In this document: in pieces, positions 5,606 to 12,175 of the stretch
Layout: each line of letters opens with the position of its first letter
Position numbering within the stretch: the first letter of the stretch is position 1
Translations under genes and position numbers: made by a program
The notes under the pieces: model-generated
The model's database searches: none
Seen by the model: the letters and a program-made list of their open reading frames with translations, nothing else
What the model was told of the DNA's origin: nothing
Assembly (NCBI GenBank): GCA_030916555.1
Contig: JAUPWK010000039.1
Location: 1 to 12,442, forward strand
Reading direction: 5' to 3'
DNA from: Patescibacteria group bacterium
GTDB lineage: Bacteria > Patescibacteriota > Patescibacteriia > UBA9934
Length of the DNA stretch: 12,442 nt

Positions 5606-8041
5606 ATGCCTAAAAATGTTTCAGTGTCGTTCGAGAAGCTTGTACAGCCGCTGCAGAAACTCATGCGTTGGAGCGTTCCGGCCCTGTTTTTCTTGACCCC
5701 GCTAGTTTTTGCGCCTTTCACTACTGAGGCGCTTGAAATGAATAAACAGGTAATCCTGTTTGTTTTTGTATTCGCCGCGACTCTTGGTTGGCTTGGTACC
5801 ATGATTGCAGAGCGTCAGGTGCGTATGCGTGGTGGTTTGGCTTTGAATATCGTACCGATGGTATTTTTGGCAGTCATGTTAGTATCAACCATTCTTTCGG
5901 CGGCCGGGCTGGAATCATGGCTTGGATATGGTGGTCAGGAATATGTAAGCTTTCTGACAGCTGCTTGTGGAGTGGTGTTTTTCTACATGCTTGTGAATAG
6001 CAGCGATACCGCCCTTGCACGTCAATCGCTGATTGCCCTTTTACTTTCCTCGAGCATTGTTGGTCTGATCACATTGTGTTCTCTGGTAGGTATCAACTTG
6101 GTGCCATTCGCATTTACACACGTTGTCGGCTTTAACACGATTGGAAATGTAAACGCCCTTATCGCCTGGCTGATTCCAATCGCACTCATTGGAATTGGTT
6201 TTTACATGGTAGATTCAGATGATGAATCATCGGTTATTCCTGCTGGTCCATTTGGTGTCTTCATGCGTTTGTTGATTGCCTTCGTTACGCTTACCGTCCT
6301 ACTTTTGCTTGTTGCTGTTGATTTCTGGACACTTTGGGCCCCATTCATGATTGGGTTGGCTGCGTTAATTTTCATGTCGTTCTTAGAGCCGAGCCACTTC
6401 CCAAACATGCGTCGGTTGGCTGTTCCTGGAGTGATTTTCGCGATCGCGGTTTTGTTCTTGTTTGTAAAGACCCCATTGAAAATTAAAATTCCTGTAGTCG
6501 TATCTCCTTCAGCAGCTACAAGCTGGAGTATCGCTATGGATACCCTGAAACAGGGTCCAGCTGAAGCGCTGTTTGGATCTGGTCCTGGTTCCTATGATCT
6601 CGATTACGCAAAGTACCGTCCAATTGAAGTAAACAACACGATTTTCTGGAATACTCGATTTGATCGTGCACAGATGCACCCGCTTACTCTTTTGGCCACC
6701 ACGGGTGTGTTCGGTTTCTTGAGCTGGCTTGCCTTCTTTGGCTTCGTCGCCGCTTACGGACTCGGGAGAATTATTAAGGGTAGACAGGAGACGGAGTGGA
6801 AGGTGAATTATGCTTTGCTTGCAGGCTGGTTGTCTTTGTTTGCGCTCCAGTTGTTGTCACCTGTAAACATGGCGCTTACGATTTTGTTCTGGGGTTTGAG
6901 CGGTTTGTTGGTAGCTGAGGCGGTTACAAAAGTTCGTCAGATGAACTTCAATGATGCGCCTCGCTCAGCACTAGCGGTTACGGGAGGTGCGGCACTATTT
7001 GCTGTAGTTGGCGTACTGACACTCTTCGCGATCGTGTCGCGGCATAGCGCCGAGATCGCGTTTGCAAAGGCGGCTCGATTAGACGCGGGTGGCGCAAGTT
7101 CTGAGGAACTCGTCAAGCAAATGACGAAGGTGGTTGGTCAGGATTCTACTAACCCAGTTTTCCAGAGAAATCTCGCAACGGCTTATTTAGCACAGGCAGG
7201 TGTTGTGGTGGGTGAAGGAGTGAAAGATGATAATTTCAGCACTGATGATAAGCAGAAATTGGCTCAAGTTGCTGATGCGGCTATTCGTTCAGCTGCAAAA
7301 GCGGCACAGTACGGGGAGAAGGATGGTACGAACTGGGCGATTAACGGTTTGATCTACCGGGAACTCATGCCGTTTATCCAGAATGCGCAGAATTACGCTG
7401 CAAGCATGTACGTGAAGGCGCTTGAGCTTGAGCCGAATAACGTAGCCTACCAGACCGATCTTGGCCGGGTGTATCTCGCGGTTGCTGATCGAGCACAAGA
7501 AGTTCAGAACATTAAGGACATTGACGCAGAAACGAAGAAGACGGCAGAGGCGAATGAAGCTGAAGATTTGCGTCTGGCCGTTGAGAATTTAGAGAAGGCA
7601 ATTCGCTTGAAGCCTGATTACGCTCCGGCACACTACTACCTGTCGGCTGCCTATGAGCGCCAGGGTAACCTTGAAGAGGCGGCTAAGCGTTTGTCGGCAC
7701 TCACGCAAGTTCAGCCGAACGATGTTGGTCTCGGCTTCCAGTTGAGTGTGATTTATTTGAAGATGGAGAAGCAGGATGAAGCGAAGAAGGAGCTTGAACG
7801 CATTCTCGTTATCTATCCTGATTACAGCAACGCGATGTGGTATTTGGCTGCCATTAAGGCGAACGAGAGTGACGAGAACGGTGCCTTGGCCTTGTTGCGC
7901 CGTGTAGAGAAATTGAATCCTGATAATGCTGAGGTTAAACAAAGCATTGCAAATCTTGAAGCAGGTGGCGCAACACCAGAGGTGCCAGAACCGATTGACG
8001 TAAATCCGGAGGCGGGTATTAACGCCCCAGTGACTCCGTAG
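5606..8041 (+). CDS. O-antigen ligase/Wzy-like membrane protein with C-terminal TPR domain
   Basis: The protein has 811 residues. Residues 1-480 hold about 12-13 hydrophobic membrane segments (for example 23-40, 48-67, 78-101, 113-133, 140-170, 183-202, 220-260, 272-288, 358-388, 400-440, 454-478). The long loop before segment 358-388 carries the Wzy_C/O-antigen ligase hallmark: SIAMDTLKQGPAEALFGSGPGSY (308-330), then conserved H358 in MHPLTLLATTG. Residues about 485-785 form an extramembrane helical tail with TPR units, clearest at 596-630, 657-687, 690-720, 724-753 and 757-785; the last 25 residues are Pro-rich. Members of this family join glycan chains to lipid A, sugar chains or proteins at the outer face of the membrane. 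The actual acceptor here is unknown. The LCP neighbour supports envelope glycan work. The gene has its own promoter and terminator and ends in TAG. No Shine-Dalgarno. Confidence 0.88.
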   Translation: MPKNVSVSFEKLVQPLQKLMRWSVPALFFLTPLVFAPFTTEALEMNKQVILFVFVFAATLGWLGTMIAERQVRMRGGLALNIVPMVFLAVMLVSTILSAAGLESWLGYGGQEYVSFLTAACGVVFFYMLVNSSDTALARQSLIALLLSSSIVGLITLCSLVGINLVPFAFTHVVGFNTIGNVNALIAWLIPIALIGIGFYMVDSDDESSVIPAGPFGVFMRLLIAFVTLTVLLLLVAVDFWTLWAPFMIGLAALIFMSFLEPSHFPNMRRLAVPGVIFAIAVLFLFVKTPLKIKIPVVVSPSAATSWSIAMDTLKQGPAEALFGSGPGSYDLDYAKYRPIEVNNTIFWNTRFDRAQMHPLTLLATTGVFGFLSWLAFFGFVAAYGLGRIIKGRQETEWKVNYALLAGWLSLFALQLLSPVNMALTILFWGLSGLLVAEAVTKVRQMNFNDAPRSALAVTGGAALFAVVGVLTLFAIVSRHSAEIAFAKAARLDAGGASSEELVKQMTKVVGQDSTNPVFQRNLATAYLAQAGVVVGEGVKDDNFSTDDKQKLAQVADAAIRSAAKAAQYGEKDGTNWAINGLIYRELMPFIQNAQNYAASMYVKALELEPNNVAYQTDLGRVYLAVADRAQEVQNIKDIDAETKKTAEANEAEDLRLAVENLEKAIRLKPDYAPAHYYLSAAYERQGNLEEAAKRLSALTQVQPNDVGLGFQLSVIYLKMEKQDEAKKELERILVIYPDYSNAMWYLAAIKANESDENGALALLRRVEKLNPDNAEVKQSIANLEAGGATPEVPEPIDVNPEAGINAPVTP

Positions 8042-8051
8042 TCGAGGTTTG

Positions 8052-8094
8052 AATCAACAAAACACCACCCGGTTTGGGTGGTGTTTTGTTGATT
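8052..8094 (+). terminator. Rho-independent terminator after the ligase/TPR gene, 19-bp perfect stem
   Basis: Positions 8052-8070 and 8076-8094 are perfect inverted complements around a 5-nt GGTTT loop. The stem core is ACACCACCC/GGGTGGTGT, flanked by an A-rich arm and a T-rich arm, so it can act in both directions. Its right end touches the -35 box of lepB. Confidence 0.93.
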
Positions 8095-8121
8095 GGCAAG
8101 TTTGTATTTACGTGATATCAT
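8093..8121 (+). promoter_or_regulatory. Promoter of lepB
   Basis: A -35 box TTGGCA (8093-8098, one base from consensus) and a -10 box TATCAT (8116-8121) are spaced by 17 bp, with an extended -10 TG at 8113-8114. Transcription would start near 8128, only about 5 nt before the ATG at 8133, so the message is nearly leaderless. The -35 overlaps the preceding terminator arm. Confidence 0.75.
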
Positions 8122-8132
8122 GACGGGTATCT

Positions 8133-8753
8133 ATGGCATTTTTTGACCGTAAAAAGGGTGAGTCAACGCCGTCGTTCATGGAGCGAATGTTGGGGCCAAC
8201 ACTAGGTGCTGTGGCGACTTTTGTGCTTGAGATTGTCCAGATAGCTGCTTTGGCCCTGGCGATCATCTTGCCGGTGCGTTACTTCTTGGTACAGCCCTTT
8301 ATTGTGAAGGGGGTTTCCATGGAGCCGAATTTTGAAGACGGCGAGTACCTCATTATTGATGAACTTACTTTCCATTTCCGAGAGCCGGAGCGGGGAGAGA
8401 TCGTGGTATTTCACCCACCTTCAAGTGACGAAAAGCAGTTTTACATCAAGCGTGTGATTGGTTTGCCGGGAGAGACAGTTGAGGTTAATGACGGCAAGGT
8501 TACGATTTATAACGCCAGTAATCCAAATGGTTTTACGTTAACGGAGCCATATCTTGATAGCTACACTACGGGAAGGGACAAAGAGACGCTCGGCGAAGGC
8601 GAGTACTACCTTATGGGGGATAACCGTGACGCAAGTTTTGATAGCCGGGCCTTTGGTCCAGTTCCGCGAACGAATTTTACCGGACGGGTTTGGGTGCGTG
8701 GATTACCTCTTGAAAAGATGAGTTCATTTCCAGTCCCCGAGTACCAAGAATAA
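8133..8753 (+). CDS. lepB: Signal peptidase I
   Basis: Signal peptidase I removes signal peptides from proteins exported by Sec or Tat at the outer face of the membrane. The protein has 206 residues with a single N-terminal membrane anchor (about 28-53), then box B with the catalytic nucleophile Ser62 (VSMEPNF), box C/D with the general base Lys106 (FYIKRVIGLPGE), and box E GDNRDASFDSRAFGPV (about 162-177). The whole catalytic dyad is intact. It has one membrane segment, like Gram-positive-type SipS proteins. It is a single-gene unit with a strong promoter and its own terminator. The pilin-like gene at the right edge of the window has a signal peptide with an AFA/Q site and would be a natural substrate (inference). 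No Shine-Dalgarno precedes the ATG. Confidence 0.96.
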   Translation: MAFFDRKKGESTPSFMERMLGPTLGAVATFVLEIVQIAALALAIILPVRYFLVQPFIVKGVSMEPNFEDGEYLIIDELTFHFREPERGEIVVFHPPSSDEKQFYIKRVIGLPGETVEVNDGKVTIYNASNPNGFTLTEPYLDSYTTGRDKETLGEGEYYLMGDNRDASFDSRAFGPVPRTNFTGRVWVRGLPLEKMSSFPVPEYQE

Positions 8754-8765
8754 AACTATCGAGGC

Positions 8766-8800
8766 GCAAGCAACTGAAAGGTTGCTTGTTTCTCTGTTTT
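8766..8800 (+). terminator. Rho-independent terminator of lepB
   Basis: CAAGCAAC (8767-8774) and GTTGCTTG (8781-8788) form a perfect 8-bp stem around TGAAAG, with one more G-T pair at the base. A T-rich tail (TTTCTCTGTTTT) follows to 8800. It starts 13 nt after the lepB stop. Confidence 0.85.
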
Positions 8801-8810
8801 ACGGTATGAA
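8782..8810 (+). promoter_or_regulatory. Possible promoter of hisS
   Basis: TTGCTT (8782-8787) and TATGAA (8805-8810) are 17 bp apart; the -35 would lie within the lepB terminator arm. Predicted start is near 8817, giving a 17-nt A/T-rich leader. TTTACGG just before the -10 resembles the sequence at the LCP and lepB promoters. Matches to consensus are modest. Confidence 0.4.
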
Positions 8811-8833
8811 GATGCTAAATAATTTCTATAGTT

Positions 8834-10192
8834 ATGCCAGGTAAACCAAAAGCTGAGGCTGCACCAAAAGCTGCAAAAAAATCAAAGACACTAGAAACTT
8901 TGCGTGGTTTCCGGGATATTTTGCCTGACGAACAGGCAGCCTGGGAGAAAATCGAAGATGTCGCCCGCAATCTTACGCATTCTTACGGCTTTGGTCGGAT
9001 TCGATTGCCGGCACTTGAAGCTACGTCGGTGTTTGAGCGCGGTGTTGGTAAAGATACGGATATCGTAGAAAAGGAGATGTTTACATTTGTGGATCAAGGC
9101 GGGGTGAAAATGACGCTCCGACCAGAAGGTACGGCACAGGTGGCGCGCGCGTACATTGAGCACGGCATGTTGAATCAACAGCAGCCAGTGAAATTGTGGT
9201 ACATGGAGCAGTTTTTCCGTCATGAGCGTCCACAAGCTGGTCGATATCGTCAGTTTTGGCAGCTGGGTCTTGAGGCAGTTGGCTCTGATGATCCAGTACT
9301 CGATGCACAAATCATTCTCATGACCTACAGTTTTTGTAAGGATTTGGGTGTTGATACGATTGTAAATATCAATTCACTCGGTACACCGGCTATTCGCAAA
9401 GCCTACATTTCTGAGCTTACGAAATACTTCAAGGGTCATGCCAAGAAACTTGGTGAGACAGATTTGAAGCGTCTGCAGCGTAACCCACTCCGATTGCTGG
9501 ATTCTAAAGAAGACGGCATGGAAGAGCTTAAGGCTGGCGCACCGCAGCTCATTGAGTATCTTGATGATGAGAACAAGCAACACTTCATGAAAGTGCTTGA
9601 GTATTTGGATGAGGCTGAGGTTCCATACACGCTTAACCCATTCCTGGTCCGCGGTCTCGACTACTACACTAAAACTGTCTTTGAATTGGTTTCAACCAAT
9701 CCAATTGGCGAAAACGGTTCTCAGTTAGCACTTGGAGGTGGTGGTCGATACGATGGTCTTATTCCGCTTCTTGGTGGTCGTGAAGCTACGGGCGCGATTG
9801 GAGCAGCGCTTGGACTTGAGCGCATTATGCTTGCCATGAAGGCTGCTGGCAGTATGCCGGACAACAAGCGCACGGTGGACGTCTTCTTCTGTCAGTTGGG
9901 TGAGGCAGCGCGACGCAAGGGTTTGAAGATTTTCGAAAAGTTCCGTCAGGCGGGAGTGGATGTTGGTGAAGCGTTCGCTAAAGGAAATCTGAAAGCTCAG
10001 CTTGAGATTGCGGATAAGATGAAGGCTTCAGTGGCGATTATCCTTGGCCAAAAAGAGGTCTTGGACGGAACGATTATCATTCGTGATATGGAAGCCGGCG
10101 CTCAGGAAATTGTGGATGTTGAAAAGGTTGTCAGCATTGTGGCAAAGCGCATTCAGGACGAAAAGATTGCCGCTAAGAATTCTAAGGAATAA
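8834..10192 (+). CDS. hisS: Histidyl-tRNA synthetase
   Basis: HisRS charges tRNA-His in the cytoplasm. The protein has 452 residues; the class II core begins at about residue 21. Motif 2 with FRHERPQAGRYRQF (128-141), the histidine-specific RGLDYYTKTVFE (273-284), the Gly-rich ALGGGGRYDGL (299-309) and motif 3 GAIGAALGLERIML (320-333) are all present. The C-terminal anticodon-binding domain covers about 345-440. The first 19 residues are an Ala/Lys/Pro-rich tail (PKAEAAPKAAKKSK) that most bacterial HisRS lack; the core could instead start later, but no other ATG precedes the conserved ETLRGFRDILP segment, so the ATG at 8834 is kept. No Shine-Dalgarno precedes it. The lysine-rich tail may add nonspecific RNA binding (inference). 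No terminator is visible before the rpsU promoter. Confidence 0.97.
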   Translation: MPGKPKAEAAPKAAKKSKTLETLRGFRDILPDEQAAWEKIEDVARNLTHSYGFGRIRLPALEATSVFERGVGKDTDIVEKEMFTFVDQGGVKMTLRPEGTAQVARAYIEHGMLNQQQPVKLWYMEQFFRHERPQAGRYRQFWQLGLEAVGSDDPVLDAQIILMTYSFCKDLGVDTIVNINSLGTPAIRKAYISELTKYFKGHAKKLGETDLKRLQRNPLRLLDSKEDGMEELKAGAPQLIEYLDDENKQHFMKVLEYLDEAEVPYTLNPFLVRGLDYYTKTVFELVSTNPIGENGSQLALGGGGRYDGLIPLLGGREATGAIGAALGLERIMLAMKAAGSMPDNKRTVDVFFCQLGEAARRKGLKIFEKFRQAGVDVGEAFAKGNLKAQLEIADKMKASVAIILGQKEVLDGTIIIRDMEAGAQEIVDVEKVVSIVAKRIQDEKIAAKNSKE

Positions 10193-10209
10193 ATACGTAC
10201 AGACTGGTC

Positions 10210-10238
10210 TTTACAGGGATTCATGCTTATGCTATCCT
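10210..10238 (+). promoter_or_regulatory. Promoter of rpsU
   Basis: A -35 box TTTACA (10210-10215) and a -10 box TATCCT (10233-10238), with extended -10 TG at 10230-10231, are spaced by 17 bp. Predicted start is near 10245, giving a leader of about 28 nt that contains the strong Shine-Dalgarno. Confidence 0.7.
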
Positions 10239-10249
10239 CCCGTCACCCT

Positions 10250-10258
10250 GAAAGGAGG
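10250..10258 (+). promoter_or_regulatory. Strong Shine-Dalgarno of rpsU, the only usable one in the window
   Basis: GAAAGGAGG is a 9-nt perfect complement to the usual 3' tail of bacterial 16S rRNA. It ends 14 nt before the GTG at 10273, longer than the usual 5-9 nt. No other gene in the window has a comparable site at a workable distance. An upstream CCTCC (10236-10240) could pair with GGAGG, but it would lie before the predicted transcription start. Confidence 0.75.
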
Positions 10259-10272
10259 GCGAAATATATTCT

Positions 10273-10524
10273 GTGTCTGATATTGAAGTAAAACGAAAGA
10301 AAGGCGAGAGTTTTGAAGCGTTGTTTCGACGCTTTACTCGTCGTATTCAGCAGAGTGGTAAACCACTTAACGTTCGTGCCGGTCGTTTTTTTGCAAGAAC
10401 ACCGAACAAGAACAAAGTTCATGAAAGTGCTATCCGTCGTTTAGAGATGGGCGAGCGTCGTGAATACATGCTGAAGACTGGTAAGATCCGCGAAGAGGAT
10501 CTCCGCGCTGCAAAAAAGCGCTAG
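10273..10524 (+). CDS. rpsU: Small ribosomal subunit protein bS21
   Basis: bS21 sits on the platform of the 30S subunit beside the 3' end of 16S rRNA and influences mRNA binding. The protein has 83 residues, somewhat longer than the roughly 70 of E. coli, and is highly basic. The family pattern is clear: a beta start MSDIEVKRKKGESFEALFRRF, then helical Arg/Lys-rich segments and a KKR end. The GTG start is chosen because it gives the standard S-x-I-x-V opening; an ATA at 10264 in the same frame lies nearer to the Shine-Dalgarno but would be a very rare start codon. The gene has its own promoter, a strong Shine-Dalgarno and a terminator, so it appears independently controlled. A GatB/YqeY gene follows, a neighbourhood also seen in Firmicutes. 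Confidence 0.95.
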   Translation: MSDIEVKRKKGESFEALFRRFTRRIQQSGKPLNVRAGRFFARTPNKNKVHESAIRRLEMGERREYMLKTGKIREEDLRAAKKR

Positions 10525-10534
10525 TTACCACATG

Positions 10535-10560
10535 AGCCCCGGCGCAAGTCGGGGTTTTAT
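10535..10560 (+). terminator. Rho-independent terminator of rpsU
   Basis: CCCCGGC (10537-10543) and GTCGGGG (10548-10554) form a 7-bp stem with one G-T pair and a GCAA tetraloop; two weaker pairs extend the base. The T tract is short (TTTT, then ATGTT), so termination may be partial and allow read-through into the next gene. Confidence 0.8.
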
Positions 10561-10577
10561 GTTACCCTAAATGGGAA

Positions 10578-10590
10578 GATAATTTATTCT
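10578..10590 (+). promoter_or_regulatory. Possible -10 region of the GatB/YqeY gene
   Basis: GATAAT (10578-10583) and TATTCT (10585-10590) are two -10-like hexamers just before the ATG at 10594. TTACCC (10562-10567) is 17 bp before the second. Either choice would give a message with almost no 5' leader. Matches are weak, and read-through from rpsU is the alternative. Confidence 0.3.
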
Positions 10591-10593
10591 GCT

Positions 10594-11040
10594 ATGGAAC
10601 TCGAAAAAAAGTTAAACGAAGACATGAAGACAGCCATGAAGGCTAAGGATTCTGGGACTTTGGAAATCCTTCGTATGACGATTTCATCCATTCGGAGTAA
10701 GGCTATGGAGGTGGGAAAGGATTTGGCCGATGCCGACGTGGTGGCTGTTATTAAGGCTGATGCAAAAAAGATTAAAGATGCCTTAGAGAGTTTTGTGACT
10801 AATGCCCGCGAAGACTTGGCTGAAAAGGCACGTCGCGAGCTTGAAATTTTAGAACGCTATCTGCCAGCACAAATGAGCGATGCAGATCTTGAGATGCATG
10901 TCCGTGCCAAAGTGCAGGAATTAGGAGTAACTGATGCGGCGCAGGCCGGTAAAGTCATGGGTGTGTTGTCCAAGGATTTAAAAGGGCAGGCAGACGGATC
11001 TCGGATTAAGGCCGTACTCGATAAGGTTTTAGCTGCTTAA
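10594..11040 (+). CDS. GatB/YqeY domain-containing protein
   Basis: This small soluble helical protein (148 residues, normal for the family) is related to the C-terminal tail of the GatB subunit of the tRNA-dependent amidotransferase. Its exact role is not settled; tRNA binding is presumed from the GatB domain. Family landmarks are the N-terminal helix MELEKKLNEDMKTAMKAKD, LEILRMTISSIRSKAMEVGK, the LERYLPAQMSDADLE turn (about 86-100) and the C-terminal GKVMGVLSKDLKGQADGSRIKAVL (about 118-141). The ATG gives the usual N-terminus; no Shine-Dalgarno precedes it. Its stop is 2 nt before the hflX ATG, so the two are almost certainly cotranscribed. It follows rpsU across a moderate terminator. Confidence 0.93.
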   Translation: MELEKKLNEDMKTAMKAKDSGTLEILRMTISSIRSKAMEVGKDLADADVVAVIKADAKKIKDALESFVTNAREDLAEKARRELEILERYLPAQMSDADLEMHVRAKVQELGVTDAAQAGKVMGVLSKDLKGQADGSRIKAVLDKVLAA

Positions 11041-11042
11041 GC

Positions 11043-12143
11043 ATGTTAAGAGCGGTACTTGCGGATGTTATTCATTTCGCTACGTCAAAGCGTGAGGCGG
11101 AGGATCGAATGACGGAGTTGGCGGACTTGACCAGAACCTATGGGGGTCTGGCCGTGGTTAAGTCTATTCAGCGTCGAGCTAAGCCGGATTACCGAACGTT
11201 TCTTGGGAAGGGGAAGGTGCAGGAGATACTTGAGACTTTTCCTGAGCACAAGGCGAATGTCCTTGTTGTAAACGAGATTTTGAAGCCGGGGCAGTTGTTT
11301 AATCTTGAAGAGGCATTGCGCCCAATCAAAATGAAGGTTTGGGATCGGATTGATCTCATTCTGCATATTTTTGATAAGCACGCCACGAGCGCGGAGGCGA
11401 AGCTTCAGATTGAACTGGCACGAATTCGCCACATGGGGCCACGTATTTATAATCTTGGCGCTCAGTTGGGCCGCCAGCGAGGTGGGACGGGTACTCGTGG
11501 GGGTTCGGGAGAGGGGAATACGGAGGCCATGAAGCGCCACCTTCGCGAACAGGAACAGCGTGTGCTCGAAAAATTAAAGGCTTATGAGGGGCAACACGCT
11601 GAACAGCGCAAGAATAGGTCAAGAAATGATTTTAAGACTGTGGCGTTGGTTGGCTATACCAATGCAGGCAAGACTTCGCTTTTGAATGCACTTACAAAAC
11701 GTAAGGAATACGCCGCGGATAAGCTGTTTGCAACGCTTGATACTCGGATTGGTGAGCTGTATTTGCCAGAGACGAGAACCTCGGTTCTCTTGTCTGATAC
11801 GATTGGATTTATTCAGGGACTACCACCAGAGCTTGTTCAGGCTTTTCGGTCAACGTTGTCAGAAGCAATACATGCTGATTTGATTTTGCATGTTATTGAT
11901 GCGACGGATCCACACCTGGAACTTAAGATGCAGGTCGTTGAGAAGATTTTGGAGGAGATCGGATTGTCGGATAGAGCGCGCATTCGCGTCTACAACAAGC
12001 TTGATGATCTTGAGACAGAATTTTCAGAGGAACTTCAGGATGCATACGTTTCTGCCTTCACAAAAGTTGGTTTAACACAGTTGAAAAAACTGATTAGCAA
12101 AAAGTTGTCCCCTGATTCGCGTGTTGTCCCCACCTTAGAATAA
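11043..12143 (+). CDS. hflX: GTPase HflX (ribosome-associated), divergent Gly-rich motif
   Basis: HflX splits or rescues stalled 70S ribosomes under stress. The protein has 366 residues, shorter than E. coli HflX (about 426). The N-terminal domain (1-115) includes the GKGKV motif (55-59). A Gly-rich linker and coiled coil (about 140-192) follow, then the G domain: GYTNAGKT (204-211), DTIGF (252-256), NKLD (318-321) and SAFTKVG (338-344). The family signature RGPGETQLETDRR reads RGGSGEGNTEAMKRH (152-166), with matching length but P, T, Q, L and D replaced. The ATG sits 2 nt after the stop of the GatB/YqeY gene, without a Shine-Dalgarno, which suggests reinitiation. No convincing terminator follows. 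The family call is firm. Confidence 0.93.
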   Translation: MLRAVLADVIHFATSKREAEDRMTELADLTRTYGGLAVVKSIQRRAKPDYRTFLGKGKVQEILETFPEHKANVLVVNEILKPGQLFNLEEALRPIKMKVWDRIDLILHIFDKHATSAEAKLQIELARIRHMGPRIYNLGAQLGRQRGGTGTRGGSGEGNTEAMKRHLREQEQRVLEKLKAYEGQHAEQRKNRSRNDFKTVALVGYTNAGKTSLLNALTKRKEYAADKLFATLDTRIGELYLPETRTSVLLSDTIGFIQGLPPELVQAFRSTLSEAIHADLILHVIDATDPHLELKMQVVEKILEEIGLSDRARIRVYNKLDDLETEFSEELQDAYVSAFTKVGLTQLKKLISKKLSPDSRVVPTLE

Positions 12144-12163
12144 AAGGGCGCTCATTTTTGAGG

Positions 12164-12169
12164 TAAAAT
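12164..12169 (+). promoter_or_regulatory. Possible -10 box of the pilin-like gene
   Basis: TAAAAT (12164-12169) lies 6 nt before the GTG at 12176, so a start at the normal distance would fall on the start codon itself. There is no good -35 box. Read-through from hflX is the alternative. Confidence 0.35.
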
Positions 12170-12175
12170 AGAGGA

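Noticed and set aside
7589..7942. 117-residue minus-strand open frame opposite the TPR tail
   Set aside because: It is inside a long, well-supported gene, with no domain or promoter of its own.
8891..9310. 139-residue minus-strand open frame opposite hisS
   Set aside because: It is antisense to the HisRS catalytic core motifs and has no independent evidence.
10236..10258. CCTCC/GGAGG pairing that could hide the rpsU Shine-Dalgarno as an RNA switch
   Set aside because: CCTCC overlaps the -10 box and lies before the predicted transcription start, so it would be absent from the main transcript; it matters only if a longer hisS read-through message exists.
11085..11540. 151-residue minus-strand open frame opposite hflX
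   Set aside because: It is a shadow of the HflX N-terminal domain, with no recognisable features.
12144..12160. Short CTCA/TGAG hairpin with TTTTT after hflX as a terminator
   Set aside because: The stem is only 4 bp and the T residues form the loop instead of a tail.
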